Positions 1-4,907 of a DNA stretch of 5,302 nt are shown here, piece after piece. Positions within the stretch are counted from its first letter, which is position 1. Every line of letters begins with the position of its first letter. The position numbers and the translations under genes are program-made. Below the pieces are notes generated by a model. It was given only the letters and a program-made list of their open reading frames with translations. It was not told the DNA's origin and made no database searches. Source of the stretch: Prevotellaceae bacterium UBA1786 (GTDB lineage: Bacteria > Bacteroidota > Bacteroidia > Bacteroidales > Bacteroidaceae); NCBI GenBank assembly GCA_002314525.1, contig DCGE01000140.1:1-5302 (forward strand), given 5' to 3'.

Positions 1-202
1 GTTCACGGAAATGCACATGATCATCTATAACACCCGGAATCAGGAATAATCCTTCAGCATCGACAATGATGTCATCTTCGTCAGGCTGTATGGCCAGGCG
101 CCCTTTACCGACTTTAGTGAAAAAGCCGGCCTCACATATCACAAAACCTTTGAAACTCTCGCCTTCGTTAACTATTGTTGCGTTCTTTATTATTGTCTTC
201 AT
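1..202 (-). CDS. pyrC: Dihydroorotase, N-terminal fragment (cut by window edge)
   Basis: This is the first 67 codons of a gene that runs off the low-coordinate edge. Dihydroorotase interconverts N-carbamoyl-L-aspartate and dihydroorotate in de novo pyrimidine synthesis in the cytoplasm. The visible part starts MKTIIKNATIVNEGE, the usual N-terminal beta strands of amidohydrolase-superfamily proteins, and reaches PGVIDDHVHFRE at residues 56-67. That HxH (H62, H64) followed by FRE is the metal-binding and substrate-binding signature of class I dihydroorotases. The ATG at 202-200 overlaps the TGA of the upstream glycosyltransferase as ATGA, which indicates translational coupling and fixes the start. 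An allantoinase or hydantoinase shares the fold, but the DHVHFRE wording and the small size of the N-terminal lead favour dihydroorotase. The catalytic lysine and remaining metal ligands lie outside the window. Confidence 0.88.
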   Translation of the reverse strand, partial: MKTIIKNATIVNEGESFKGFVICEAGFFTKVGKGRLAIQPDEDDIIVDAEGLFLIPGVIDDHVHFRE

Positions 203-912
203 ATTCCCAATCTGAGTCTGATAACACCCCAGAGTGCTTCACTGAATATTCCACCGCTCATTTTTGACGTTCCCTCCACTCTGTTGACGAAGACCACTGG
301 CACCTCCTTGATTCTGAAACCAAGTTTATAGGCCGTGTATTTCATTTCAATCTGGAAGGCATAGCCCTTGAACCTTATTGCATCCAGATTGATGGCTTCA
401 AGGACATTTCTCCGATAGCATACAAATCCGGCTGTAGTATCATTGATTTTTACACCTGTGACAAATCTGACGTATTTCGATGCAAAATATGACATAAGCA
501 CCCTGCTCATAGGCCAGTTCACTACGTTGACGCCAGTAATGTATCTTGAACCTATTGCAAGATCGTTGCCGTTATCGTGGCAGGCAGCATAGAGTCGTGG
601 CAGGTCATCAGGGTTATGGGAGAAGTCTGCATCCATCTCGAAGACGTATTCGTAGCTGTGCTCCAGGCACCATTTGAATCCGGTTATGTATGCAGTACCC
701 AATCCGAGTTTGCCAGATCGCTCGATAATGAACAATCTATTGCTGAACTCATCAGCCATCAGACCCTTTACGATATTTGCTGTACCGTCAGGACTGCCAT
801 CCTCAATCACAAGAATGTGGAATTCCTTCTCCAGAGCAAATACCGCTCTTATTATCTTCTCTATGTTCTCCTTCTCGTTGTAGGTAGGGATGATAACGAT
901 ACTATCAGTCAT
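199..912 (-). CDS. GT2 glycosyltransferase, polyprenol-phosphate mannose synthase (DPM1)-like
   Basis: A 237-aa family 2 glycosyltransferase. Members of the DPM1-like group move mannose or a similar sugar from a nucleotide sugar to polyprenyl phosphate at the inner face of the cytoplasmic membrane, supplying a lipid-linked sugar donor. Visible motifs are IPTYNEKEN (8-16), EDGSPDGT (37-44) of the nucleotide-binding fold, the metal-binding DAD in MDADFSHNPDD (93-103), NDTTAGF (157-163) and RVEGTSKM (211-218), all typical of the group. There is no C-terminal membrane segment, so it is the short soluble type. A longer frame opens with TTG at 933, but ATG at 912 is preferred: it puts IVIIPTYNE at the normal distance from the N-terminus, and the candidate promoter -7 box (931-938) overlaps the TTG start. 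It ends in a 4-base ATGA overlap with dihydroorotase. The exact sugar and acceptor are not shown by the sequence. Confidence 0.87.
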   Translation of the reverse strand: MTDSIVIIPTYNEKENIEKIIRAVFALEKEFHILVIEDGSPDGTANIVKGLMADEFSNRLFIIERSGKLGLGTAYITGFKWCLEHSYEYVFEMDADFSHNPDDLPRLYAACHDNGNDLAIGSRYITGVNVVNWPMSRVLMSYFASKYVRFVTGVKINDTTAGFVCYRRNVLEAINLDAIRFKGYAFQIEMKYTAYKLGFRIKEVPVVFVNRVEGTSKMSGGIFSEALWGVIRLRLGI

Positions 913-930
913 ATAAACTAAGTTTAGTTG

Positions 931-961
931 CAAATTTAATGCAAAAAGAGCGAATTACAAA
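931..961 (-). promoter_or_regulatory. Candidate Bacteroidetes-type promoter for the glycosyltransferase-pyrC unit
   Basis: On the minus strand TTTG (961-958) is followed after 19 bases by TAAATTTG (938-931), a full match to the Bacteroidetes sigma-ABfr pattern (TTTG, about 19-20 bp, TAnnTTTG). Transcription would begin near 925, about a dozen bases before the ATG at 912. The -33 box lies in the loop of a 6-bp inverted repeat (952-968). Predicted by pattern only. Confidence 0.5.
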
Positions 962-968
962 ATAATTC
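952..968. repeat. Perfect inverted repeat around the -33 box
   Basis: GAATTA, five bases, TAATTC. The loop holds the TTTG element of the candidate promoter. It could be an operator half-site pair, but a 6-bp AT-rich palindrome can easily arise by chance. Confidence 0.3.
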
Positions 969-979
969 ACCCTTTTTTT

Positions 980-994
980 CGTTGCAAAGCAACG
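980..994. repeat. Short perfect hairpin downstream of the fucosidase
   Basis: CGTTGC-AAA-GCAACG forms a 6-bp stem 17 bases beyond the fucosidase stop codon. On the minus strand it is followed by a run of A, not T, so it is not a canonical intrinsic terminator for the fucosidase. It may still act as a 3'-end stabilising or weak termination hairpin between the two transcription units. Confidence 0.4.
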
Positions 995-1011
995 TATACA
1001 TGAAATTTCTT

Positions 1012-2763
1012 CTAAAATAGCACTTCTATATCATCATATTCTGCCTTTTCGCCACTTGCAAGACTGACACCGTCAAGACGAAGAAGACTGGTCTTGACGT
1101 TGTTGATTCTTACAGTCTGCCAGATTGGGTTGTTGACGATATTTGAAAACTCACCTTCACTGACTTTCTGCCATTGTCCGCCTGTCATCGCCCAAAGCGA
1201 ATATGATGTAATGATTCCTTTTGCTCCATGTTGCTGAGGAGGCAGATAGCGTAATCCTTTCACCGATTTCTCTCCTTCAAGATCAATCATTATCGAACGC
1301 GATGGAACATCGTTGCTCCCCACCATGAAGACATTGTATCGGGTCGAGAATTTCTCACCCGGTGCACTCTTCGTGCTATTGAGATCAGGTGCATTATACA
1401 CACCTATTTCTTTGATTATCGGTTCGTCTTTGCTTTCCAGAACAGTAAAGCGCAGTTTGGTTGCCGTAATTTTGTTGAAACAGATGATTCTCTTCCGTCC
1501 TATCGTTGTGAGTCCGTCACCCTTCTGTACAAGATTGTCCTTTAATGGCACCCATTTGCCATAAAGCAATGCTTCCACTGAAAATCTCTTTACCCTCTGT
1601 CCTTTGCTGATATCTTCACAAACCATGAATCTATTACATATTGTTGGTTCTTTGAAATCGATAACAGTCTGATATTGTGGCGTCTTAGTTGTTGTTTTTT
1701 TGGCTCTTTTTGCAATATTCTTTTTGAATACTTTGTCAATCATCGACTTGAATGCAACACCTCGTGCGCTGTCAATCGGACTGATCAGCCCATCACGATT
1801 GATAGGGAAATTTAGGAGCAGTGTACTATTTCGTCCTACTGACTTGTAGTAAGTATCCATCAACTTCTCCAGGCTCTTTACCTTTCCGTCTTCCGATTCA
1901 TGATAGAACCATCCTGGACGTATGCTTGTGTTGGTTTCGCCCGGACACCATACATCACCATCTTCCATACCGTAGTGCAGTACTGGAAATGAACAGTCAA
2001 TATCACTTTTCATCGTACTCCAGTTCGTTTCACCTATATATCCAGCCTCTGTTCCTACCCATCTGAGGTCGCCCCTTCGGTCGGCACCGTCATTCCAAAT
2101 CACGCAGTGAGGCTGCAGTTCCCTGATCATCTTGTAGGTCTCGCCCCACTGGTAATATGTCAGTCGGTCAATCCTCCTTGTCTCGTTTGCACCGCCATAC
2201 CATCCGTTGCCCCCATTGGCACCGTCAAACCACACTTCAAACACATCACCATAATTTGTAAGCAACTCCCTCAGCTGATTGCGGAAATAAGTTACGTAGG
2301 CCTCACGACCATATTCAGGATGATTTCTGTCCCAAGGCGACAGATATACTGCAAATCTCAGCCCATATTCCTTACAGGCATCAGCCAGTTCACGAACGAC
2401 ATCACCTTCTCCGTTCTTCCATGGCGAAGACTTCACACTGAAATCCGTGTAAGCCGAAGGCCACATGCAGAATCCGCAATGATGTTTGGCTGTGAATATG
2501 ATGCCCTTCATTCCGGCAGCTTTGCAAGTCCTCACCCATTGTCGGGTATCAAGATGTGCAGGATTAAAAATCTTTGGGTCCTCGTTACCGTAGCCCCATT
2601 CCTGATCTGTGTATGTATTGAGCGAATAGTGCAGGAAGGCATACATCTCCATGTCCTGCAACTTAATCTGATCCTTTGTAGGTACTGGTCCACATGCTTT
2701 CTGTGCTGTTGCAGTAAGAGTAAGAAAACATGTACATAAAGAGACGAACAGTCGTAATTTCAT
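1012..2763 (-). CDS. Secreted GH29 alpha-L-fucosidase with C-terminal discoidin-like domains
   Basis: A 583-aa glycoside hydrolase of family 29, which removes alpha-L-fucose from glycans by a retaining mechanism. Residues 1-20 are a signal peptide (basic MKLRL, hydrophobic core, A-T-A cleavage before Q21), so the enzyme is exported, probably to the periplasm; no lipobox is seen. The catalytic barrel spans roughly 30-345: MYAFLHYSLNTYTDQEWG (40-57), FTAKHHCGFCMWPS (90-103) with substrate-binding histidines, and EVWFDGANGG (176-185), in which D180 is the expected nucleophile. ETNTSIRPGWFY (276-287) follows, where E276 is a candidate acid/base. NFPINRDGLI (318-327) closes the barrel. Residues about 365-458 resemble an F5/8 type C (discoidin) domain, and 475-583 a second beta-sandwich of that kind. 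The layout fits the GH29-B group, which prefers branched Lewis-type alpha-1,3/4 fucose; that specificity is inferred. ATG at 2763 gives the signal peptide. No promoter was found in the 34-base gap, so co-transcription with the YbjQ gene is likely. Confidence 0.92.
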   Translation of the reverse strand: MKLRLFVSLCTCFLTLTATAQKACGPVPTKDQIKLQDMEMYAFLHYSLNTYTDQEWGYGNEDPKIFNPAHLDTRQWVRTCKAAGMKGIIFTAKHHCGFCMWPSAYTDFSVKSSPWKNGEGDVVRELADACKEYGLRFAVYLSPWDRNHPEYGREAYVTYFRNQLRELLTNYGDVFEVWFDGANGGNGWYGGANETRRIDRLTYYQWGETYKMIRELQPHCVIWNDGADRRGDLRWVGTEAGYIGETNWSTMKSDIDCSFPVLHYGMEDGDVWCPGETNTSIRPGWFYHESEDGKVKSLEKLMDTYYKSVGRNSTLLLNFPINRDGLISPIDSARGVAFKSMIDKVFKKNIAKRAKKTTTKTPQYQTVIDFKEPTICNRFMVCEDISKGQRVKRFSVEALLYGKWVPLKDNLVQKGDGLTTIGRKRIICFNKITATKLRFTVLESKDEPIIKEIGVYNAPDLNSTKSAPGEKFSTRYNVFMVGSNDVPSRSIMIDLEGEKSVKGLRYLPPQQHGAKGIITSYSLWAMTGGQWQKVSEGEFSNIVNNPIWQTVRINNVKTSLLRLDGVSLASGEKAEYDDIEVLF

Positions 2764-2797
2764 AGCTGACGATGATACTTGTTAAAACTTCAATTCC

Positions 2798-3121
2798 TTA
2801 TTCAGAAATTCTTACAGCAGTACCACTGCAGGCTACCATAATCATACTGTTCTGCTCGCCAACGGTCTCGTAATCAAGGTCAATGGCAACAATGGCATTT
2901 GCTCCCATCCTTGATGCCCTCTCTTCCATTTCCCGCAAGGCATGTTCCTTAGCTTCGATAAGAGTCCTCTCATAGCTACCGGCTCTGCCGCCGAAGAAAT
3001 CATGAATACTTGCTGCAATATCCTTCAGGAAATTTGCACCGATAATAACTTCACCAGTCACAATACCAAAGTATTGTTCAATTTTGTGGCCTTCAACGGT
3101 CTGGGTAGTTGTAAGTAACAT
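2798..3121 (-). CDS. YbjQ/DUF74 family protein
   Basis: A 107-aa member of the YbjQ (UPF0145/DUF74) family, small cytoplasmic proteins that assemble as rings and are often labelled putative heavy-metal-binding; the biochemical role is not established. Family hallmarks run the full length: LLTTTQTVEGHKI (2-14), YFGIVTGEVIIGANFLKDI (17-35), the glycine-rich DFFGGRAGSYE (41-51), a helix with AKEHALREMEERA (57-69), and GANAIVAIDLDYE (73-85). The open frame continues 49 codons further upstream, but that extension is a translation of the repeat at 3151-3190 and of unrelated leader DNA. The ATG at 3121 gives the usual family length and N-terminus and lies about 30 bases after the -7 box of repeat copy A. 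The gene is followed 34 bases later by the fucosidase, probably on one transcript, though no functional link between the two is evident. Confidence 0.9.
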   Translation of the reverse strand: MLLTTTQTVEGHKIEQYFGIVTGEVIIGANFLKDIAASIHDFFGGRAGSYERTLIEAKEHALREMEERASRMGANAIVAIDLDYETVGEQNSMIMVACSGTAVRISE

Positions 3122-3150
3122 ATTTGAATAAGTTTTAATTAGTTCCAAGT

Positions 3151-3190
3151 GCAAATATACAACAAAATCCCATATCCTCCAAAAGTTTTT
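3151..3190 (-). repeat. Dispersed promoter repeat, copy A (hairpin part absent)
   Basis: Forty bases identical to 4740-4779 (copy C) and matching 37 of 40 bases of 4099-4138 (copy B). Only the promoter part is present: similarity to the other copies stops near 3191, before the GGTGGGG and hairpin segments they carry. All three copies point toward the minus-strand gene that follows. No target-site duplication is visible at its ends. Confidence 0.9.
3152..3183 (-). promoter_or_regulatory. Repeat-borne promoter for the YbjQ-fucosidase unit
   Basis: On the minus strand TTTG (3183-3180), a 20-bp spacer, then TATATTTG (3159-3152), a full match to the Bacteroidetes -33/-7 pattern. The start codon at 3121 is 30 bases past the -7 box, leaving a leader of roughly 25 bases. 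The same arrangement recurs in copies B and C. Confidence 0.6.
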
Positions 3191-3219
3191 AGTTTGGATA
3201 CTTTTGTTCTGACAACTAC

Positions 3220-3828
3220 TTAATAGAGGGAAACTACATGTTGTATGTAGTCTTTCATTTCTTCCCATGTATCTTGTATATACATTGTTGGCATCATTTG
3301 TTCATCTGCATCTGTGAAGTATGATAGGCTTAACAATGCACGGAATTCTGAATACTCAGGATACTTCTGCTTGTAGAATTGCATGAGTTCTTGGAGTGAG
3401 TAGTGTTGAAGCAGCACATAGATATCGATAAAGTCTTTTTTCTTTCCACGTCCTTCGATTGCGTTTATTTTCATTGCGGCAATATCTTTGGGACTTGCCA
3501 ATCTCAGACCGTTTTCAATCACAGGCTCGTCAATCCAATCGTAACTATAGTTTACAATGTCAATCTTAACTCCGTCTATGACATACATTTTGATGTTCGG
3601 CGTCCTTTTGATGACTTGCAATGTTCCAACGGATTTCAGGGCCGATTCTATCATATTGTCATCAAATGGAACTGAACCAAAGAAATCCAGGTCAACAGAA
3701 TTCCGATGACCATATTGTAGGGCAAGAGAAGTCCCTCCAACGAGACGCGTATCACTTGCAATTGAAAGATTGCTGATAGCCCTTAGGAGTTCCAAAGTGT
3801 GTGGTTCGACTGTGCGAAGTGATAGCAT
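3220..3828 (-). CDS. AbiEii-type nucleotidyltransferase (toxin-like)
   Basis: A 202-aa protein of the AbiEii/nucleotidyltransferase superfamily, whose better-studied members are the toxin half of type IV toxin-antitoxin and abortive-infection systems. The active-site pattern is present: LVGGTSLALQYGHRNSVDLDFF (29-50) gives the GG-T motif and the D46-x-D48 metal pair, and VKIDIV (87-92) supplies the third acidic residue, D90. SPKDIAAMK (112-120) and GKKKDFIDIYVLL (128-140) are the later conserved motifs. The open frame begins upstream at 3909, but MLSLRTVEPHTLELL from the ATG at 3828 is the normal family N-terminus. This start lies inside the preceding small gene, so the two overlap by 46 bases and are probably translationally coupled. 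The usual partner AbiEi (winged-helix repressor) is absent; a DUF6922-like protein takes its place. The catalytic residues are intact, so it is probably active; toxicity itself is inferred. Confidence 0.85.
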   Translation of the reverse strand: MLSLRTVEPHTLELLRAISNLSIASDTRLVGGTSLALQYGHRNSVDLDFFGSVPFDDNMIESALKSVGTLQVIKRTPNIKMYVIDGVKIDIVNYSYDWIDEPVIENGLRLASPKDIAAMKINAIEGRGKKKDFIDIYVLLQHYSLQELMQFYKQKYPEYSEFRALLSLSYFTDADEQMMPTMYIQDTWEEMKDYIQHVVSLY

Positions 3829-4073
3829 CTGTAATCTTCTTTGTTCGTTTGTGAAATAAGGCAGATGTACGAAAGTGCACAAGGGTCCATAGTGCGGAGA
3901 GTCATACAAACTTCAGAGATTTTCCTTATCCCATAATAATCTTTGATGATCCTCCAATCATTCATGGAACCACATTCAAGTACACGGCTGATAATCTGCG
4001 CCGGACATTTTTCCATATCCAACTCAGCAGGATCGATATCCCAAAATAAGTATTTCGAAAATCCTTCAGGCAT
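3783..4073 (-). CDS. Small DUF6922-like protein, probable partner of the nucleotidyltransferase
   Basis: A 96-aa protein resembling the short proteins that precede AbiEii-type nucleotidyltransferases in many Bacteroidales. The visible signature is KYLFWDIDPAELDMEK (7-22), then IISRVLECGSMNDWRIIKDYYG (27-48), ISEVCMTLRTMDPCALSYICLI (52-73) and a short tail, YRCYHFAQSNHTLWNS (81-96). The tail matches the form I remember for this family, which supports the C-terminus being real although it overlaps the next gene by 46 bases. The repeated small helices and the W-R-I-I-K-x-Y-Y-G stretch suggest a helical DNA-binding or antitoxin role; this is inference from position. ATG at 4073 sits 27 bases past the -7 box of repeat copy B; another ATG at 4083 is out of frame and meets a stop after five codons. 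Confidence 0.8.
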   Translation of the reverse strand: MPEGFSKYLFWDIDPAELDMEKCPAQIISRVLECGSMNDWRIIKDYYGIRKISEVCMTLRTMDPCALSYICLISQTNKEDYRCYHFAQSNHTLWNS

Positions 4074-4099
4074 AATCAGTCATATTCTGTTCCCCGATG

Positions 4100-4131
4100 C
4101 AAAGTTACAACAAAATCCCTTATCCTCCAAA
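4100..4131 (-). promoter_or_regulatory. Repeat-borne promoter for the DUF6922-AbiEii pair
   Basis: On the minus strand TTTG (4131-4128), a 20-bp spacer, then TAACTTTG (4107-4100), matching TAnnTTTG. Two of the three substitutions relative to copies A and C change only the unconstrained nn bases of this box; the third is in the spacer. Confidence 0.6.
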
Positions 4132-4158
4132 AGTTTTTCACACCCCCACCAGACAGAA

Positions 4159-4194
4159 CCAGCTGCCGATGCGCTGAGGGCGCATGGCAGCTGG
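4159..4194. repeat. Bulged hairpin of repeat copy B
   Basis: On the plus strand CCAGCTGCC-G-ATGCGC, loop TGAGG, then GCGCATGGCAGCTGG: a 15-bp stem with a single unpaired G at 4168. On the minus strand it is followed by TTCTGTCTGG, a poor T-tract, so termination after the YoeB-like gene is possible but not clear. Confidence 0.75.
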
Positions 4195-4212
4195 GAGAAA
4201 GTGAGTTGCTAC

Positions 4213-4476
4213 TTAATAATGGTATTTCAAAGCTAATACGAATAAATAGACCTTGCCTTCACTGACAGAATAAATCATGCGATGCTCATCGGTTATTCGT
4301 CTTGACCATTTGCCCTGAAGTTTCCCTTTTAATGGCTCTGGTTTTCCAATGCCGTGGAATGGGTGCTCCAATGTGTCACGGATGAGTTTCTCAATTCTCT
4401 TCTGTATTTTCGTGTTTCCAGTTTTTTTCCAGAATTCAAGATCTTCCTTTGCTCTATCCAACAGAACTAATTCCAT
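4213..4476 (-). CDS. yoeB: YoeB/Txe-family toxin (RelE superfamily mRNA interferase)
   Basis: An 87-aa toxin of the Txe/YoeB family. E. coli YoeB cuts mRNA in the ribosomal A site and is neutralised by YefM. The family core is complete: HPFHGIGKPEPLKG (38-51), GKWSRRITDEHRMIY (55-69) and the terminal KYHY (84-87). Aligned by eye with E. coli YoeB, the residues E46, R65, H83 and Y84 correspond to E47, R66, H86 and Y87 here, so the catalytic set is intact and the length is normal (84 aa in E. coli). The ATG at 4476 lies within the last codons of the upstream small gene (10-base overlap), the usual antitoxin-toxin coupling. The stop at 4213 is 18 bases before repeat copy B. Confidence 0.93.
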   Translation of the reverse strand: MELVLLDRAKEDLEFWKKTGNTKIQKRIEKLIRDTLEHPFHGIGKPEPLKGKLQGKWSRRITDEHRMIYSVSEGKVYLFVLALKYHY

Positions 4477-4715
4477 AGTGCATCAACAGATGTGGTTGTG
4501 AAATCACCAGACTCAATTTGCCTGTCTCCTTCAGCAATGATATCAATCATTTCCTGAGATTCCATGATGTATTCAGTGTCGCTTTTCTTTCGCTTCGAAG
4601 ATGCCTCCTCATTTGCTGATTCAAGAAGACGCTTTGCAAGCCATTGCTTGTTTCTTTTTGATAGAGACATGGTCTGTATAAACTGCCATAATCCTTCAAT
4701 CTGTAATGTACTCAT
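4467..4715 (-). CDS. Probable antitoxin of the YoeB-like toxin
   Basis: An 82-aa protein starting MSTLQIEGLWQFIQTMSLSKRNKQ in position for an antitoxin: immediately upstream of, and overlapping by 10 bases, a YoeB-like toxin. I do not recognise a Phd/YefM signature. What can be seen is a short N-terminal strand-helix, a basic and charged middle (WLAKRLLESANEEASSKRKK, 25-44), and an acidic C-terminal half (IIAEGDRQIESGDFTTTSVDALWN, 59-82) of the sort that wraps a toxin. By position it should bind and block the toxin and may repress its own promoter. The frame stays open upstream to 4847, but that stretch is translated repeat; ATG at 4715 lies 26 bases past the -7 box of copy C. Confidence 0.78.
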   Translation of the reverse strand: MSTLQIEGLWQFIQTMSLSKRNKQWLAKRLLESANEEASSKRKKSDTEYIMESQEMIDIIAEGDRQIESGDFTTTSVDALWN

Positions 4716-4740
4716 GGTTTTCTTATTTGCAAATTTTTTG

Positions 4741-4772
4741 CAAATATACAACAAAATCCCATATCCTCCAAA
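4741..4772 (-). promoter_or_regulatory. Repeat-borne promoter for the antitoxin-toxin pair
   Basis: On the minus strand TTTG (4772-4769), a 20-bp spacer, then TATATTTG (4748-4741). The antitoxin ATG at 4715 follows after 25 intervening bases. Same spacing and boxes as in copies A and B. Confidence 0.6.
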
Positions 4773-4798
4773 AGTTTTTACAGCCCCACCAGACAAAC

Positions 4799-4833
4799 CC
4801 AGCTGCCGATGCTTGTTGTTGCATGGCAGCTGG
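4799..4833. repeat. Bulged hairpin of repeat copy C
   Basis: On the plus strand CCAGCTGCC-G-ATGC, loop TTGTTGTT, then GCATGGCAGCTGG: a 13-bp stem with one unpaired G at 4808, in the same place as in copy B. The loop is longer and unrelated in sequence, and two stem pairs present in B are missing. Confidence 0.75.
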
Positions 4834-4848
4834 CTTCTGTTTTCCACA

Positions 4849-4904
4849 CCCCTCCCCTCGGGGATGCCGGGAGGGGGCTTTCTGCTCGGGGAGGCCGGGA
4901 GGGG
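4849..4904. repeat. GC-rich direct repeats and hairpin
   Basis: Two near-identical 18-base units, CGGGGATGCCGGGAGGGG (4859-4876) and the same with AGG for ATG (4887-4904), start 28 bases apart with one mismatch. The first unit also pairs with 4849-4856: CCCCTCCC (4849-4856) with GGGAGGGG (4869-4876), an 8-bp GC stem with a 12-base loop. It lies three bases beyond the stop of the 48-aa ORF. It could end that transcript, although no T-tract follows on the minus strand. Its base composition is far from that of the surrounding AT-rich DNA. Confidence 0.7.
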
Positions 4905-4907
4905 ACT

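Larger units (their letters stand above)
4099..4194 (-). repeat. Dispersed promoter repeat, copy B (hairpin plus promoter)
   Basis: In minus-strand order it holds a hairpin (4194-4159), a GTCTGGTGGGG link and the 40-base promoter block (4138-4099). It matches copy C across all three parts apart from the hairpin loop and the link. The promoter block differs from copies A and C at only three positions. It begins 18 bases after the stop of the YoeB-like toxin and ends 25 bases before the next start codon, filling almost the entire intergenic space. Confidence 0.9.
4740..4833 (-). repeat. Dispersed promoter repeat, copy C (hairpin plus promoter)
   Basis: In minus-strand order it holds a hairpin (4833-4799), a GTCTGGTGGGG link and the promoter block (4779-4740). 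The promoter block is identical over 40 bases to copy A, about 1.6 kb away. Unlike copy B it is preceded by a GC-rich block (4904-4849), which may be an extra part of the same element or a separate repeat. Confidence 0.9.

Noticed and set aside
577..921. 114-codon open frame on the plus strand
   Set aside because: It is antisense to the glycosyltransferase, whose motifs are complete in the minus frame.
980..994. Intrinsic terminator for the fucosidase
   Set aside because: The hairpin is perfect but is followed by A residues on the coding strand; the T-run lies on the wrong side for a minus-strand transcript.
2107..2739. 210-codon open frame on the plus strand
   Set aside because: It lies fully antisense to the well-supported GH29 fucosidase and encodes no recognisable domain; it is a shadow of that gene.
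3151..3190. Insertion-sequence ends or target-site duplications around the repeat copies
   Set aside because: No transposase gene, no terminal inverted repeats and no matching short direct repeats flank any of the three copies, so only a dispersed repeat can be claimed.
4712..4763. Mini-ORF starting at the ATG inside copy C, after a GGAGG, and ending in ATGA overlap with the antitoxin start
   Set aside because: The ATG lies between the -33 and -7 boxes, so it would not be on the transcript from this promoter. In copy B the ATG is changed to AAG and in copy A the frame stops well before the next gene, so it is not conserved.
3151..4833. CRISPR array
   Set aside because: There are only three copies, separated by about 0.6-0.9 kb of coding DNA with no regular spacers; this is a dispersed intergenic repeat.
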